8,640 nucleotides of DNA from Hydrogenophaga sp. GTDB lineage: Bacteria; Pseudomonadota; Gammaproteobacteria; Burkholderiales; Burkholderiaceae. How positions within the stretch are numbered: the stretch's first letter is position 1; each line of letters starts with the position of its first letter. Location of the stretch: NCBI GenBank assembly GCA_025458545.1, contig JALOSH010000076.1, positions 1 through 8,640 of the forward strand. Reading direction: 5' to 3'. Below, piece after piece: positions 1-6,301 of this stretch. Under the pieces are notes generated by a model. That model searched no databases and was not told where the DNA came from. It saw only the letters and a program-made list of their open reading frames with translations. The translations under genes were made by a program, and so were the position numbers.

Positions 1-11
1 GTCTTGGCCAT
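1..11 (-). CDS. Possible start of a divergent gene running off the left edge
   Basis: On the minus strand an ATG at 11-9 is followed by GCC AAG, so the product would begin Met-Ala-Lys before the window ends. A GAGG Shine-Dalgarno-like element lies 8 nt upstream of that ATG, which is good spacing. Nothing can be said about function from three codons. It is called only because of the ribosome site and because the next ~320 nt hold no convincing gene, as expected between divergent genes. Confidence 0.35.
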
Positions 12-34
12 GGCGATGTCCTCGGTGGATGGAT

Positions 35-48
35 GGGGCGGTCGCCCC
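35..48. repeat. GC-rich inverted repeat near the divergent start
   Basis: GGGGCG (35-40) and CGCCCC (43-48) are perfect inverted repeats separated by GT. As RNA the likely form is a 5-bp stem with a 4-nt loop. It lies about 24-37 nt upstream of the possible minus-strand ATG, so it would fall in that gene's leader or promoter. There is no T-run on either side, so it is not a standard terminator. Role unknown. Confidence 0.35.
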
Positions 49-113
49 GCATGAGGCCCGATGCATCATGGGGAAACAACCGCTTTCAGTGTCCAACTCG
101 CATCACGCGACCA

Positions 114-155
114 CATCCCCCAGCGGGGAGAACGCCATCCCCCGCCTGGGAGAAC
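114..155. repeat. Tandem pair of 20-nt hairpin repeats
   Basis: Two units, CATCCCCCAGCGGGGAGAAC (114-133) and CATCCCCCGCCTGGGAGAAC (136-155), match at 17 of 20 positions with a 22-nt period. The three differences are all in the centre. Each unit is itself self-complementary: TCCCC/GGGGA in the first, TCCC/GGGA in the second. Two turns of helix between copies would suit a paired operator. Two tandem small stem-loops would also suit a leader RNA element. I do not recognise it as a named riboswitch class. Confidence 0.6.
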
Positions 156-331
156 AAACCGGCTTGGGCAGCGGTTGTTACACGCCCTGGCTGTCCTGGT
201 CGATGGTGGCGGCAACACCGCCCACCAAGGCCAGGTCAACAAGGAATGGGCGGGAACACTCAAGCCTGCTGGCAGCTCATGCGACATCGCGTGCCGTCAA
301 GCCGCGCCGGCATGTGATGCAATGCGGGCCC

Positions 332-994
332 ATGCACCGCACCACCGCACCCCTGCTCTACACCTATCGCCGCTGCCCCTACGCCATGCGCGCCCGCATG
401 GCGCTGCTGCAAGCGGGCGTGGCGTTTGACGCGTTTGAAATCGTGCTGCGCGACAAACCCGCCGACATGCTCGCCCTGTCGCCCAAAGGCACGGTGCCCG
501 TGCTGCGTCTGCCGAGCGGCGAGGTGCTGGAACAAAGCCTGGACATCGTGCGCTGGGCCTTTGAACACACCCGCGACACCCAGGGCTGGTGGGCGCGTGC
601 GCAGAGCGACGCGAACCTCGCGCTGCTGACCACCTGCGACGGCCCGTTCAAACACCATCTGGACCGCACCAAGTACCCCGAGCGGTTTGGCGAAAGCCCG
701 GACGCGAAAGAGCATCACCGCGAGCAGGCGGTGGCCGTGTTGCTGAAACCGCTGGCCGAGCGTTTGCAGATGGCCCAACAACTGGGCGGTGACGCACCTT
801 GCGCTGCGGACATTGCGATCTTCCCGTTCGTGCGTCAGTTCGCCGCGGTGGACCCGGCCTGGTGGCACCAACAGCCGCTGCCTGCGCTCCAGGCCTGGCT
901 GGATGGGTGGCTGTCACACCCCTTGTTCCAGAGCGCCATGGCCAAACTGCCCGCCCAACAGGCCCTGCCTTTCCCACCGAGCGCCCCGGGCTGA
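332..994 (+). CDS. Glutathione S-transferase family protein
   Basis: The 220-aa product has a thioredoxin-fold N-terminal half. The motif RRCPYAMRAR (residues 13-22) puts Cys15-Pro16-Tyr17 at the glutathione-binding end of helix 1. PKGTVPVL (51-58) contains the cis-proline Pro56, and EQS (67-69) is the usual gamma-glutamyl contact. The all-helical C-terminal half contains GGDAPCAADIAIFPFVRQFA (152-171), the N-capping-box region typical of the fold. A Cys at position 15 suggests a thiol-transfer or reductase type rather than a Tyr/Ser conjugating enzyme; the substrate is unknown. The start at 332 was chosen because the fold begins at once after it. An in-frame ATG at 317 would add five residues. 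Neither has a good Shine-Dalgarno. The frame stays open upstream to 29 but that part is not GST-like. Confidence 0.88.
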   Translation: MHRTTAPLLYTYRRCPYAMRARMALLQAGVAFDAFEIVLRDKPADMLALSPKGTVPVLRLPSGEVLEQSLDIVRWAFEHTRDTQGWWARAQSDANLALLTTCDGPFKHHLDRTKYPERFGESPDAKEHHREQAVAVLLKPLAERLQMAQQLGGDAPCAADIAIFPFVRQFAAVDPAWWHQQPLPALQAWLDGWLSHPLFQSAMAKLPAQQALPFPPSAPG

Positions 995-1029
995 CTTCGA
1001 AAACGCCGATGCGGCGCTCACGGTCAGCC
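989..1029 (+). terminator. Stem-loop at the end of the GST-family gene
   Basis: GGCTGAC (989-995, covering the stop codon) pairs perfectly with GTCAGCC (1023-1029). An inner GCCG-ATG-CGGC hairpin lies in the loop. No T-run follows, so intrinsic termination would be weak at best. It may stabilise the 3' end of the message instead. Confidence 0.25.
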
Positions 1030-1116
1030 TGCTTCCCTGCGCCGCCGCCCGGCTGCAAAATCCCCCAGCCCTGGCCATGAACCACCGGCCGCGCCGCCCA
1101 CTCCAGACCCACGCCC

Positions 1117-1968
1117 ATGCCCTTGATTGAAAGTCTCGCCGCCGCCATCCCCGGCCACTGGGAGAAAGTCATTGCCACCGCCCTGCTGATCGGCATGGGC
1201 CTGCTCGCGTCCCACCTGTGGGCGCGCTACCTGTCGCGTGGCGAGATCACCGCCGAGAAGCGCCGCATCCACCTCGTGTGGGCGCGCAACGTCATCTGGT
1301 TCGCGGTGTTGCTGGTCATTGTGTCGGTCTGGGCGTCCACCATCGCCGGGTTCGCGCTGTCGCTGGCGGCGGTGGCTGGCGCCATCCTCATCGTCAGCAA
1401 AGAACTGGTGATGTGCATCCACGGCTACCTGTACGTCACGCTGGTGCAGCCGTTCAAGATCGGCGACGTGATCGAGTTCAACGGCCTGCACGGCCGTGTG
1501 GTCGACATCGACATGTTTGCCACCACGCTGGTGGAGTTTGACAAGGCGGGCCAGCGCACCGGCAAGGTGGCCGAGTTCCCCAACGGCTTGCTGCTCTCCC
1601 ACCCGCTGAAGAACGCGTCGCCCACCGGCGCCTACGCGCTGCACGCCATCCGCATCCCCATCCCCGTGGGTGTCGCGCAAGACCTGGACCGCATCGAAGC
1701 CGCCGCGCTGGCCGCCGCCGACCACGCCACCGCCGCCTGGCGCGAAGACGCCATGGCCCATTTCCGCCGGGCGTCTGAAGAAAACTTCATCGCCCTGCCG
1801 TCGGGAAAAACCAAAGTGTCCTGGGATTTTTCAGACCATGAACACCTGGTGCTGGTGATCCGCGTGGCCTGCCTGAGCGACGAGCGGTCCAAGGTCGAAC
1901 AGACGGTGTTCCGCGAGACCTGGCGCTCGCTGTCGGCGCCCTCGCAGCCGCTCTGGCAAGGGGCCTGA
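1117..1968 (+). CDS. MscS-family mechanosensitive ion channel
   Basis: The 283-aa product is an inner-membrane channel expected to open under membrane tension and release solutes on hypo-osmotic shock. Hydrophobic segments lie at about residues 18-36, 58-77 and 79-101. The last is the pore-lining helix, rich in Ala, Gly and Ser as in MscS. It is followed by the signature QPFKIGDVIE (111-120), then GRVVDIDMFATTL (126-138) and FPNGLLLSHPLKN (154-166), the beta-domain with its conserved Pro-Asn. The rest is a soluble alpha/beta domain. The length is close to minimal MscS (about 286 aa). No Shine-Dalgarno precedes ATG 1117, but this start leaves a sensible N-terminus before the first helix. The gene follows the GST-family gene by 122 nt on the same strand and converges on the SOUL gene. 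The specific paralogue cannot be named. Confidence 0.93.
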   Translation: MPLIESLAAAIPGHWEKVIATALLIGMGLLASHLWARYLSRGEITAEKRRIHLVWARNVIWFAVLLVIVSVWASTIAGFALSLAAVAGAILIVSKELVMCIHGYLYVTLVQPFKIGDVIEFNGLHGRVVDIDMFATTLVEFDKAGQRTGKVAEFPNGLLLSHPLKNASPTGAYALHAIRIPIPVGVAQDLDRIEAAALAAADHATAAWREDAMAHFRRASEENFIALPSGKTKVSWDFSDHEHLVLVIRVACLSDERSKVEQTVFRETWRSLSAPSQPLWQGA

Positions 1969-2020
1969 GCGCCAGGCCCGTGCGCCGCGTGGCCCGCCGC
2001 CCCAGCGCTGGGCGCGTCAG
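1965..2020. terminator. Imperfect stem-loop between convergent genes
   Basis: CTGAGCGCC (1965-1973) and GGCGCGTCAG (2011-2020) pair with a small internal mismatch and overlap the stop codons of both convergent genes. A palindrome, CCCAGCGCTGGG (2001-2012), lies inside. This would suit a shared bidirectional terminator for the MscS and SOUL genes, but neither side has a T-run. Confidence 0.3.
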
Positions 2021-2664
2021 CGCACGGCCAGCCAGATTTCGTTGCGCCGCAAGAACCACGGCGTGAACGGGCCGTTGTACCGAGACAGCACCGGCTCACC
2101 CTGTGTGGCGATGTTTTCTTTGGCCAGCGCCGCGCGCAGCAGGCCCAGGTGCTCGGCGTAGTTGGCTTGCGACCAGGTGCCCGAATAGCGAATGGCCGCC
2201 CACTGCGCGGCCGGCACCAGCCGCAGCTGCACGCGGGGGTCCTCCGGCTCGGGCGCGGTCTCCAGCGTCACGCTCTTGGGCAACACAAACTGGATCAACT
2301 GACCGCCGCCCGGTGCGGCAGCCTGCGTCACCGGTGCCGTCATCGCCATCTTCACCGGGGCAGCGGTCTGCGTGACCGGCGCCGTCATGGCGAACTTCTT
2401 CTCGCCCTTGTTCTTGCCAAAAATGTAGCCCGCCAGAATCGGGAACGCCTGGTTGCCCGCGTCGCCTCCGCCGTCCGGGATCACCACCTCGGCCACCACA
2501 TAGGGCGCGTACTGCCGCAACTCCACGTTGCCGAACGAGCGCAACACCTCGTAAGTGGGTTCTTCGATGGCGTGGCTGGTGAGAGGCATGGCGATCATTC
2601 CCATCCACAGCAGAGGCCGCAGAAAAAAAGCAAACAGGGATCGGGTTCGAATGGAGTTCATCAT
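2017..2664 (-). CDS. Secreted SOUL-family (heme-binding-like) protein
   Basis: The 215-aa product starts with a signal peptide: basic RTR (6-8), a hydrophobic core to about residue 28, and TSHA (29-32) as the likely cleavage site, so it should act in the periplasm. The mature part opens EEPTYEVLRSFGNVELRQY (34-52) and carries the family's paired motif: KKFAMTAPVTQ (89-99) and KMAMTAPVTQ (105-114). RYSGTW (159-164), SRYNGPFTPWFLRRNEIWL (194-212) and an internal QLIQFVLP (122-129) also fit SOUL. The family binds heme or tetrapyrroles in some eukaryotic members; the bacterial role is not settled. Start: ATG 2664, or the adjacent ATG 2661; an AAAAGGA element lies about 13 nt upstream. The frame runs on to 2820 without resembling a protein. 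The GC content is chromosomal, unlike the next gene. Confidence 0.9.
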   Translation of the reverse strand: MMNSIRTRSLFAFFLRPLLWMGMIAMPLTSHAIEEPTYEVLRSFGNVELRQYAPYVVAEVVIPDGGGDAGNQAFPILAGYIFGKNKGEKKFAMTAPVTQTAAPVKMAMTAPVTQAAAPGGGQLIQFVLPKSVTLETAPEPEDPRVQLRLVPAAQWAAIRYSGTWSQANYAEHLGLLRAALAKENIATQGEPVLSRYNGPFTPWFLRRNEIWLAVR

Positions 2665-2810
2665 CGGTACAGGGTAGTCCTTTTGACCGCTCGCATTGAC
2701 CCTGCGGGGGAATGCCCCTGAACCCAACGTGTAGGGACAGTGCGAGAACGCGTTGCTGCCGTTCAGGCGGGAACGGTGTAAGTCGTGAGTGCAGCGAACG
2801 CCGTCAGTGA

Positions 2811-3002
2811 CATCCTTCAACTCACTACCGGAATCGTGCCATTGAACGCGGCAACTATCCGGCGGCGCTGGGAGTTAGCTTGGTGGGATACGACGTACGG
2901 TTAAACGAGTGGTTTGGAGTCTCTAGCAGGGCTAGATCCCCAGCTTGTGGAAGAACACCCTGTTCCTCATATCGGCGTCCTTCAGCATCTTGTCCCAACT
3001 GA
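2811..3002 (+). other. Short open frame, possible gene relic at the island edge
   Basis: This plus-strand frame has no start codon. It follows a TGA at 2808-2810, and residues 7-27 read RNRAIERGNYPAALGVSLVG and on through YDVRLNEW, which looks more protein-like than the usual shadow frames. After about 2915 it is antisense to the end of the ATPase-nuclease gene and loses that character. It may be the remnant of a gene cut when the low-GC block arrived, or chance. I do not recognise a family. Confidence 0.15.
2922..2936 (-). terminator. Small inverted repeat over the ATPase-nuclease stop codon
   Basis: TCTAGC (2922-2927) and GCTAGA (2931-2936) form a perfect 6-bp stem with a 3-nt loop that includes the TAG stop codon at 2934-2932. 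There is no T-run after it on the minus strand, so it is at best a weak terminator or 3'-end structure. Confidence 0.22.
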
Positions 3003-4923
3003 GCACCTCGACATACAGATTAATGTTCGCATACCAATAGAACCACCCAAGGTTGTCGGGCATAGGGGTAAAGTTTTTCTCATCGTGCAACCATTGCTTC
3101 ACTTTGGGCGTAAGGTCGCAGACAACATATCCATAGAACGGCGTCGTCGGACTTATAAGAATGTCACGGCCCTTCGGTGTAAGGAACTTGCCTGAACGAA
3201 TTCCGTTCACATATCGAATGATCTGCTGAATCGGATCCTCTTTGGAGGACGGATTAACAAAGTCATCTCGGCGTGGGCGCTTGAACTCGAAAATCGTTAC
3301 TGGATTGCTCGTCTCATTCTCAGAGCGGAAGGCTACTCGGCGATCGAATGCGATGATGTCCGGTCGCTGCGTCGTGCCGCCCTCGATTGGAAGATCGGAA
3401 GCGAGGTAGCGTGTGAACGTGAGTCGCTCATCAAGGATCCAGAGATTGTGATCTTCGTACTCCACCGCTTGGTCGTCAGTCCGCGTCGGAAAGATAACGT
3501 TGTGGACCGCACCCTCAGACTGATAGTTGCCGCCGGAGTCGAGTTCGAGACTTCGCTTAAAAAGTTCGAGGACTTGCTTACGCAGCGCTACGTAGTGGAC
3601 TAGCTCGTTTTTGCTGCTTTCGGACACGCGACTTACCAGCTCGGCAGCCTTTGCGGTCAGTTCACCGGGGTCGTCCGATGCGAGAAGCGCTTCAACGTCC
3701 TCTCGAACCCTTACCTCAAGTTTGAATTTTTCCCGATGAAGCAGAGCCTCAATCTCGGCATCTGTAGATGCACTTGGGAAAGCTGTAATGTTCACCGTGC
3801 GAAGCAGCGCCTTATGCCAAGGCGCACGCTCCTCCACGTACGTTTGAATCCGTTCCCGCTTGCGTTCTTGACGATTTACCACCTGTGCGGCCACTGCGTC
3901 CTTGGCAAGCAATGCTGCGCGTTCTTCAATCTGTGATTGCGAGATGCCCAGAAGGAGATCGGACTCTCGACTAAAAGCGAATGCGCCACGTTCGAGCAGA
4001 ACGTTGCCATCTAGATATTCGCCGAAGACGTATGCCTTCAAGATGTAGTTCCGGCGCCGACTCTCATCACCGCCTGGATCCTCCACGAACTCGTCTGCAA
4101 ACTCTGGAATGAACGACGCTAGAGATGACTCGGTAACCTCACGCTTATGCGCAACTAAGCTGATCTTGCTGACTTTGTTCTTCGGATACAGCATCTTGAA
4201 GACTCGAACTCGAAATTCTTCCGGCCTAGTCTTACTTTCCAAAATGAAGGTCGATTCAGTTAGCGGTATCTCGTGAATGACGGCCTCGGAACTGTCAAGA
4301 TAGTCGTTCAAGACTATCGAGTTCGATCCGTCAAGTTCAGAAAGCTCGATCCGAGGGCACACATACCCATCGGTGGTGAAGTACGGCAGGAGCAGCTCAA
4401 CGAGACCACGTGAAAGAGTGGAGAGCTTGCGCGGTAGTTGGCCGGAGCGCTCACCCGCCAGCGTGATGGTTGTACCGACCGTCAGAAGGTCAGTTTTCGA
4501 TACCTGTTCATTGACGATGATCTCCTGAGCCTTGCCCATTGAGAACGTTCGGCGTTGAAGCACTTCGTCAAGAAAGACGCTGTCGATGTGCAAGTCGTCA
4601 AAGTACTTGAGGCAGGTGAAGCGGCCAAAGCCTTTCCCTCCTTGCTTCAGTTTCAGTGCGCTGTACAGCGTGTCAAACGAATCCCGATTTTCCTGGGTGA
4701 AGCCTATTCCATTGTCGGTTACCTGCACGTCCTGAATTCTCGACTCAGATGCATCAATCTCGCCCTGAGACGAGCGCTTGACCCGGATACGGACAAGTCC
4801 CTCTGAAGTTCCGGCCGACTCTATGGCTTGGATCGCGTTGACTACTATCTCAACGATTGGCGTGAACACCGTTGTCGTTGACCGGATGTTTTCAATAGCC
4901 CGCTGAATGTTGATGTTGCTCAT
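2932..4923 (-). CDS. GHKL ATPase fused to a PD-(D/E)XK nuclease domain
   Basis: The 663-aa product has an N-terminal GHKL ATPase domain. Its N-box is EIVVN (Glu25, Asn29), box G1 is DNGIGF (70-75), box G2 is GGKGFG (95-100), and the later Thr motif is GTTI (150-153). Residues ~245-320 (KISLVAHKREV, then YVFGEYLDGNVLLERGAF) resemble the S5-fold transducer of MutL/MORC/Hsp90 proteins. Residues ~330-465 are charged and helical. The C-terminal domain has the PD-(D/E)XK set: PD at 521-522, then EFK (Glu546, Lys548), followed by QIIRY (Gln567-Tyr571), the QxxxY motif of RecB-like nucleases. Its ending (YVEVLSWDKML, 637-647) resembles DUF4263/Shedu-type nucleases. All key residues are intact. The likely role is ATP-gated DNA cleavage, perhaps defence; that is inference, from known bacterial MORC-like GHKL proteins in restriction contexts. 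The GC content is much lower than in its neighbours, suggesting transfer. It stands alone: no methylase or partner is visible. Confidence 0.85.
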   Translation of the reverse strand: MSNINIQRAIENIRSTTTVFTPIVEIVVNAIQAIESAGTSEGLVRIRVKRSSQGEIDASESRIQDVQVTDNGIGFTQENRDSFDTLYSALKLKQGGKGFGRFTCLKYFDDLHIDSVFLDEVLQRRTFSMGKAQEIIVNEQVSKTDLLTVGTTITLAGERSGQLPRKLSTLSRGLVELLLPYFTTDGYVCPRIELSELDGSNSIVLNDYLDSSEAVIHEIPLTESTFILESKTRPEEFRVRVFKMLYPKNKVSKISLVAHKREVTESSLASFIPEFADEFVEDPGGDESRRRNYILKAYVFGEYLDGNVLLERGAFAFSRESDLLLGISQSQIEERAALLAKDAVAAQVVNRQERKRERIQTYVEERAPWHKALLRTVNITAFPSASTDAEIEALLHREKFKLEVRVREDVEALLASDDPGELTAKAAELVSRVSESSKNELVHYVALRKQVLELFKRSLELDSGGNYQSEGAVHNVIFPTRTDDQAVEYEDHNLWILDERLTFTRYLASDLPIEGGTTQRPDIIAFDRRVAFRSENETSNPVTIFEFKRPRRDDFVNPSSKEDPIQQIIRYVNGIRSGKFLTPKGRDILISPTTPFYGYVVCDLTPKVKQWLHDEKNFTPMPDNLGWFYWYANINLYVEVLSWDKMLKDADMRNRVFFHKLGI

Positions 4924-4933
4924 GCCGCTAAGG

Positions 4934-4961
4934 CCTCCCTGACGTCGTGCAGAGCATATTA
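4934..4961 (-). promoter_or_regulatory. Strong Shine-Dalgarno and possible -10 box for the ATPase-nuclease gene
   Basis: Reading the minus strand, AGGGAGG (4940-4934) lies 10 nt before ATG 4923-4921 and fixes that start. Further upstream TAATAT (4961-4956) is a possible -10 element, four of six consensus bases, but no good -35 is placed before it. The Shine-Dalgarno is firm; the promoter is only a suggestion. Confidence 0.5.
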
Positions 4962-5045
4962 CGCGACGGAGGAAACTGCTACGCCGAACGGGGCCGTACG
5001 CAGTGATGTCGACTCAATGCCAAATGCAAAGCGGCGTCGCTAAGT

Positions 5046-5141
5046 GGTCAATGGTGAACTTGACCTACCAGCCTCCACCTGACCTTGGCTCCGCCCAGGT
5101 GAACCACCGCTCCTGGCCGCCAACAACACTTCACGGCGGCC
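5046..5141. repeat. Cluster of three perfect inverted repeats
   Basis: Within 96 nt between the DUF2894 gene and the ATPase-nuclease gene there are three perfect inverted repeats. They are GGTCAA/TTGACC (5046-5051, 5060-5065; 8-nt loop), CACCTG/CAGGTG (5076-5081, 5096-5101; 14-nt loop) and GGCCGCC/GGCGGCC (5115-5121, 5135-5141; 13-nt loop). None is followed by a T-run on the minus strand. The last could end the DUF2894 operon by a non-standard route. The others could be operator-like sites upstream of the ATPase-nuclease gene. Confidence 0.4.
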
Positions 5142-5169
5142 TTGAAGCTCTGCCCCTGGCAACGCCGTC

Positions 5170-5565
5170 TCACTTTTTCTGACGCGTCGACTTCTCTGTT
5201 TTGGCCGATCCACCCTTGCCCGCCGCCGCTGGCTTGAGCTGCGCTTGCGCCTGCTCCAGCCAGAGCAGGGTTTCGGTGTGGGCCAGGAAGCGCCGCAGGT
5301 AGTGGGGCGAGAGTTCGCTCATGAGGCCGAGCGTGCGCAGCACCAGCTTGTGGGAGTTGAGCGGGCCGGCGTTTTCGGGGGCGCGGTGGGTGGCTTGCAC
5401 CACGGTGTGTTCGGCGCTCAGGCGTTCCCAGGTTTCGCGGAAGCGCTGGGCGCTGCGCAGTTCGGGCCAGGGGGTGGCGCTAGAACGCTGCCCCTCGGCC
5501 GCGGCCTGGCTGACGCGGGCGATGTGTGCGTTGAGGGCGGCGAGCGGACTGGGCTCGGTGCTCAT
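5170..5565 (-). CDS. DUF2894 domain-containing protein, short form
   Basis: This 131-aa product is predicted cytoplasmic. It has a conserved-looking core PELRSAQRFRETWERLS (34-50), then ENAGPLNSHKLVLRTLGLM (64-82), ELSPHYLRRFLAH (84-96) and LLWLEQA (100-106), followed by a Lys/Ala-rich tail. I associate this core with DUF2894 proteins, last in the DUF3348-DUF802-OmpA-DUF2894 operon; no function is known to me. As I recall the family is usually longer at the N-terminus, so this may be a reduced version. Its ATG at 5565 overlaps the OmpA-family stop as ATGA and has no Shine-Dalgarno, so translation is probably coupled to the upstream gene. A cytoplasmic adaptor or regulator of the membrane pair is a guess. 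Confidence 0.72.
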   Translation of the reverse strand: MSTEPSPLAALNAHIARVSQAAAEGQRSSATPWPELRSAQRFRETWERLSAEHTVVQATHRAPENAGPLNSHKLVLRTLGLMSELSPHYLRRFLAHTETLLWLEQAQAQLKPAAAGKGGSAKTEKSTRQKK

Positions 5566-6269
5566 GGCTTGGCGCTGGCGGGCGTTGGCGTGGCGGGCTG
5601 CGCTGCGGGCGCTGCCGTGCTGGCGGTGGGTGCGGCGCGGGGCACGGGCGCCATTTCCACACGGCGGTTGAGGGCCCTGCCCTTCTCGTCCGCGTTGCTG
5701 GCCACGGGTTGTTCGGCGCCAAAGGCGGCGCTGAACACGCGCTGGCGCGGCATGCCTTCTTTGACAAGGGTGCGCGTCACGGTCAGCGCCCGCTGGGCCG
5801 AGAGTTCCAGGTTGTCTTCAAAGCGCTGGCTGGGGCCTTTGACGATGGGCTTGTCGTCGGTGAAGCCGCTGACCATGAGCATTTCGTCGCGCTCGCCGAG
5901 GTAGACCTCCAGCGGCGGCACCAGGCTTTTGAGCAGTTGCTCGCCTTCGGGGCGCAGCTGGTCGGAGTTGAAGTCGAACAGCACGCTGCCGCTGATGCCG
6001 ATGCGGCCGTTGTTGAGCGTGACGCGGCCGCTCTGCAGCGGAATGGCGAGCGCTTTTTCCAGCGCCATGCGGCGGGCTTCTTCTTGCTGGCGTTTGGCAA
6101 TTTCAGATTGCAGGCTGTTGACCAGGTCCATCTGCACCAGCAGCACGCCGATGAGGATGAGCACGAACGCGCCGACCACGCCGGACATGAGGTCGCCGAA
6201 CACGGCCCAGACGGGGGCGGTCTCGCCGAGGCCGTCGTCGATGGCGGTATCGTCCACGCTGGTGGTCAT
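5562..6269 (-). CDS. OmpA-family / MotB-like inner-membrane protein
   Basis: The 235-aa product has a short cytoplasmic N-terminus, one membrane helix at about residues 19-47 containing FGDLMSG (24-30), and a helical linker. The periplasmic OmpA-like domain spans ~80-206. Asp26 sits where MotB, TolR and ZorB carry the ion-binding aspartate. The OmpA domain shows VLFDFNSDQLRPEG (96-109), GFTDD (135-139) with the peptidoglycan-contact Asp138, LSAQRA (156-161) with Arg160, and NRRVEM (201-206). A Pro/Ala/Thr-rich tail (207-235) follows. The start at ATG 6269 is set by GGAGG (6282-6278), 8 nt away; a GTG at 6293 is less likely. It is 64 nt after the DUF802 gene and overlaps DUF2894 by 4 nt. Likely the wall-anchored stator partner of the DUF802 protein. 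Confidence 0.88.
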   Translation of the reverse strand: MTTSVDDTAIDDGLGETAPVWAVFGDLMSGVVGAFVLILIGVLLVQMDLVNSLQSEIAKRQQEEARRMALEKALAIPLQSGRVTLNNGRIGISGSVLFDFNSDQLRPEGEQLLKSLVPPLEVYLGERDEMLMVSGFTDDKPIVKGPSQRFEDNLELSAQRALTVTRTLVKEGMPRQRVFSAAFGAEQPVASNADEKGRALNRRVEMAPVPRAAPTASTAAPAAQPATPTPASAKP

Positions 6270-6301
6270 AGGACAACCCTCCGTGCTGCGCACTGCGGGG
6301 C

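Larger units (their letters stand above)
12..331. other. Putative divergent intergenic region
   Basis: This 320-nt stretch lies between the possible minus-strand start at position 11 and the GST-family start at 332. Plus-strand frames stay open across part of it, but their translations are rich in Pro, Arg, Trp and His, lack any domain I recognise, and look like chance open frames of GC-rich DNA. It holds a 6-bp GC inverted repeat (35-48) and a pair of 20-nt near-identical repeats (114-155), described separately. I found no convincing -35/-10 pair. Confidence 0.5.

Noticed and set aside
29..331. N-terminal extension of the GST-family protein by about 100 residues
   Set aside because: The extra part has no GST or signal-peptide character and no ribosome site. 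The thioredoxin fold begins right after ATG 332.
1024..1761. A 245-codon minus-strand frame opposite the MscS gene
   Set aside because: His/Asp/Gly/Arg-rich antisense translation of a clear MscS gene, with no domain.
2323..2400. Tandem AMTAPVTQ motif in the SOUL protein as a recent duplication
   Set aside because: Paired MTAPV motifs are a usual feature of SOUL-family proteins.
2665..2820. Longer start for the SOUL protein
   Set aside because: The extra 52 residues would bury a clear signal peptide that begins at ATG 2664 or 2661.
2817..2906. Integron attC site, because GTTAAAC (2900-2906) fits the GTTRRRY core
   Set aside because: The expected opposite core is only CTTCAAC, which breaks RYYYAAC. 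The inner boxes are poorly spaced, and no cassette array or integrase is present.
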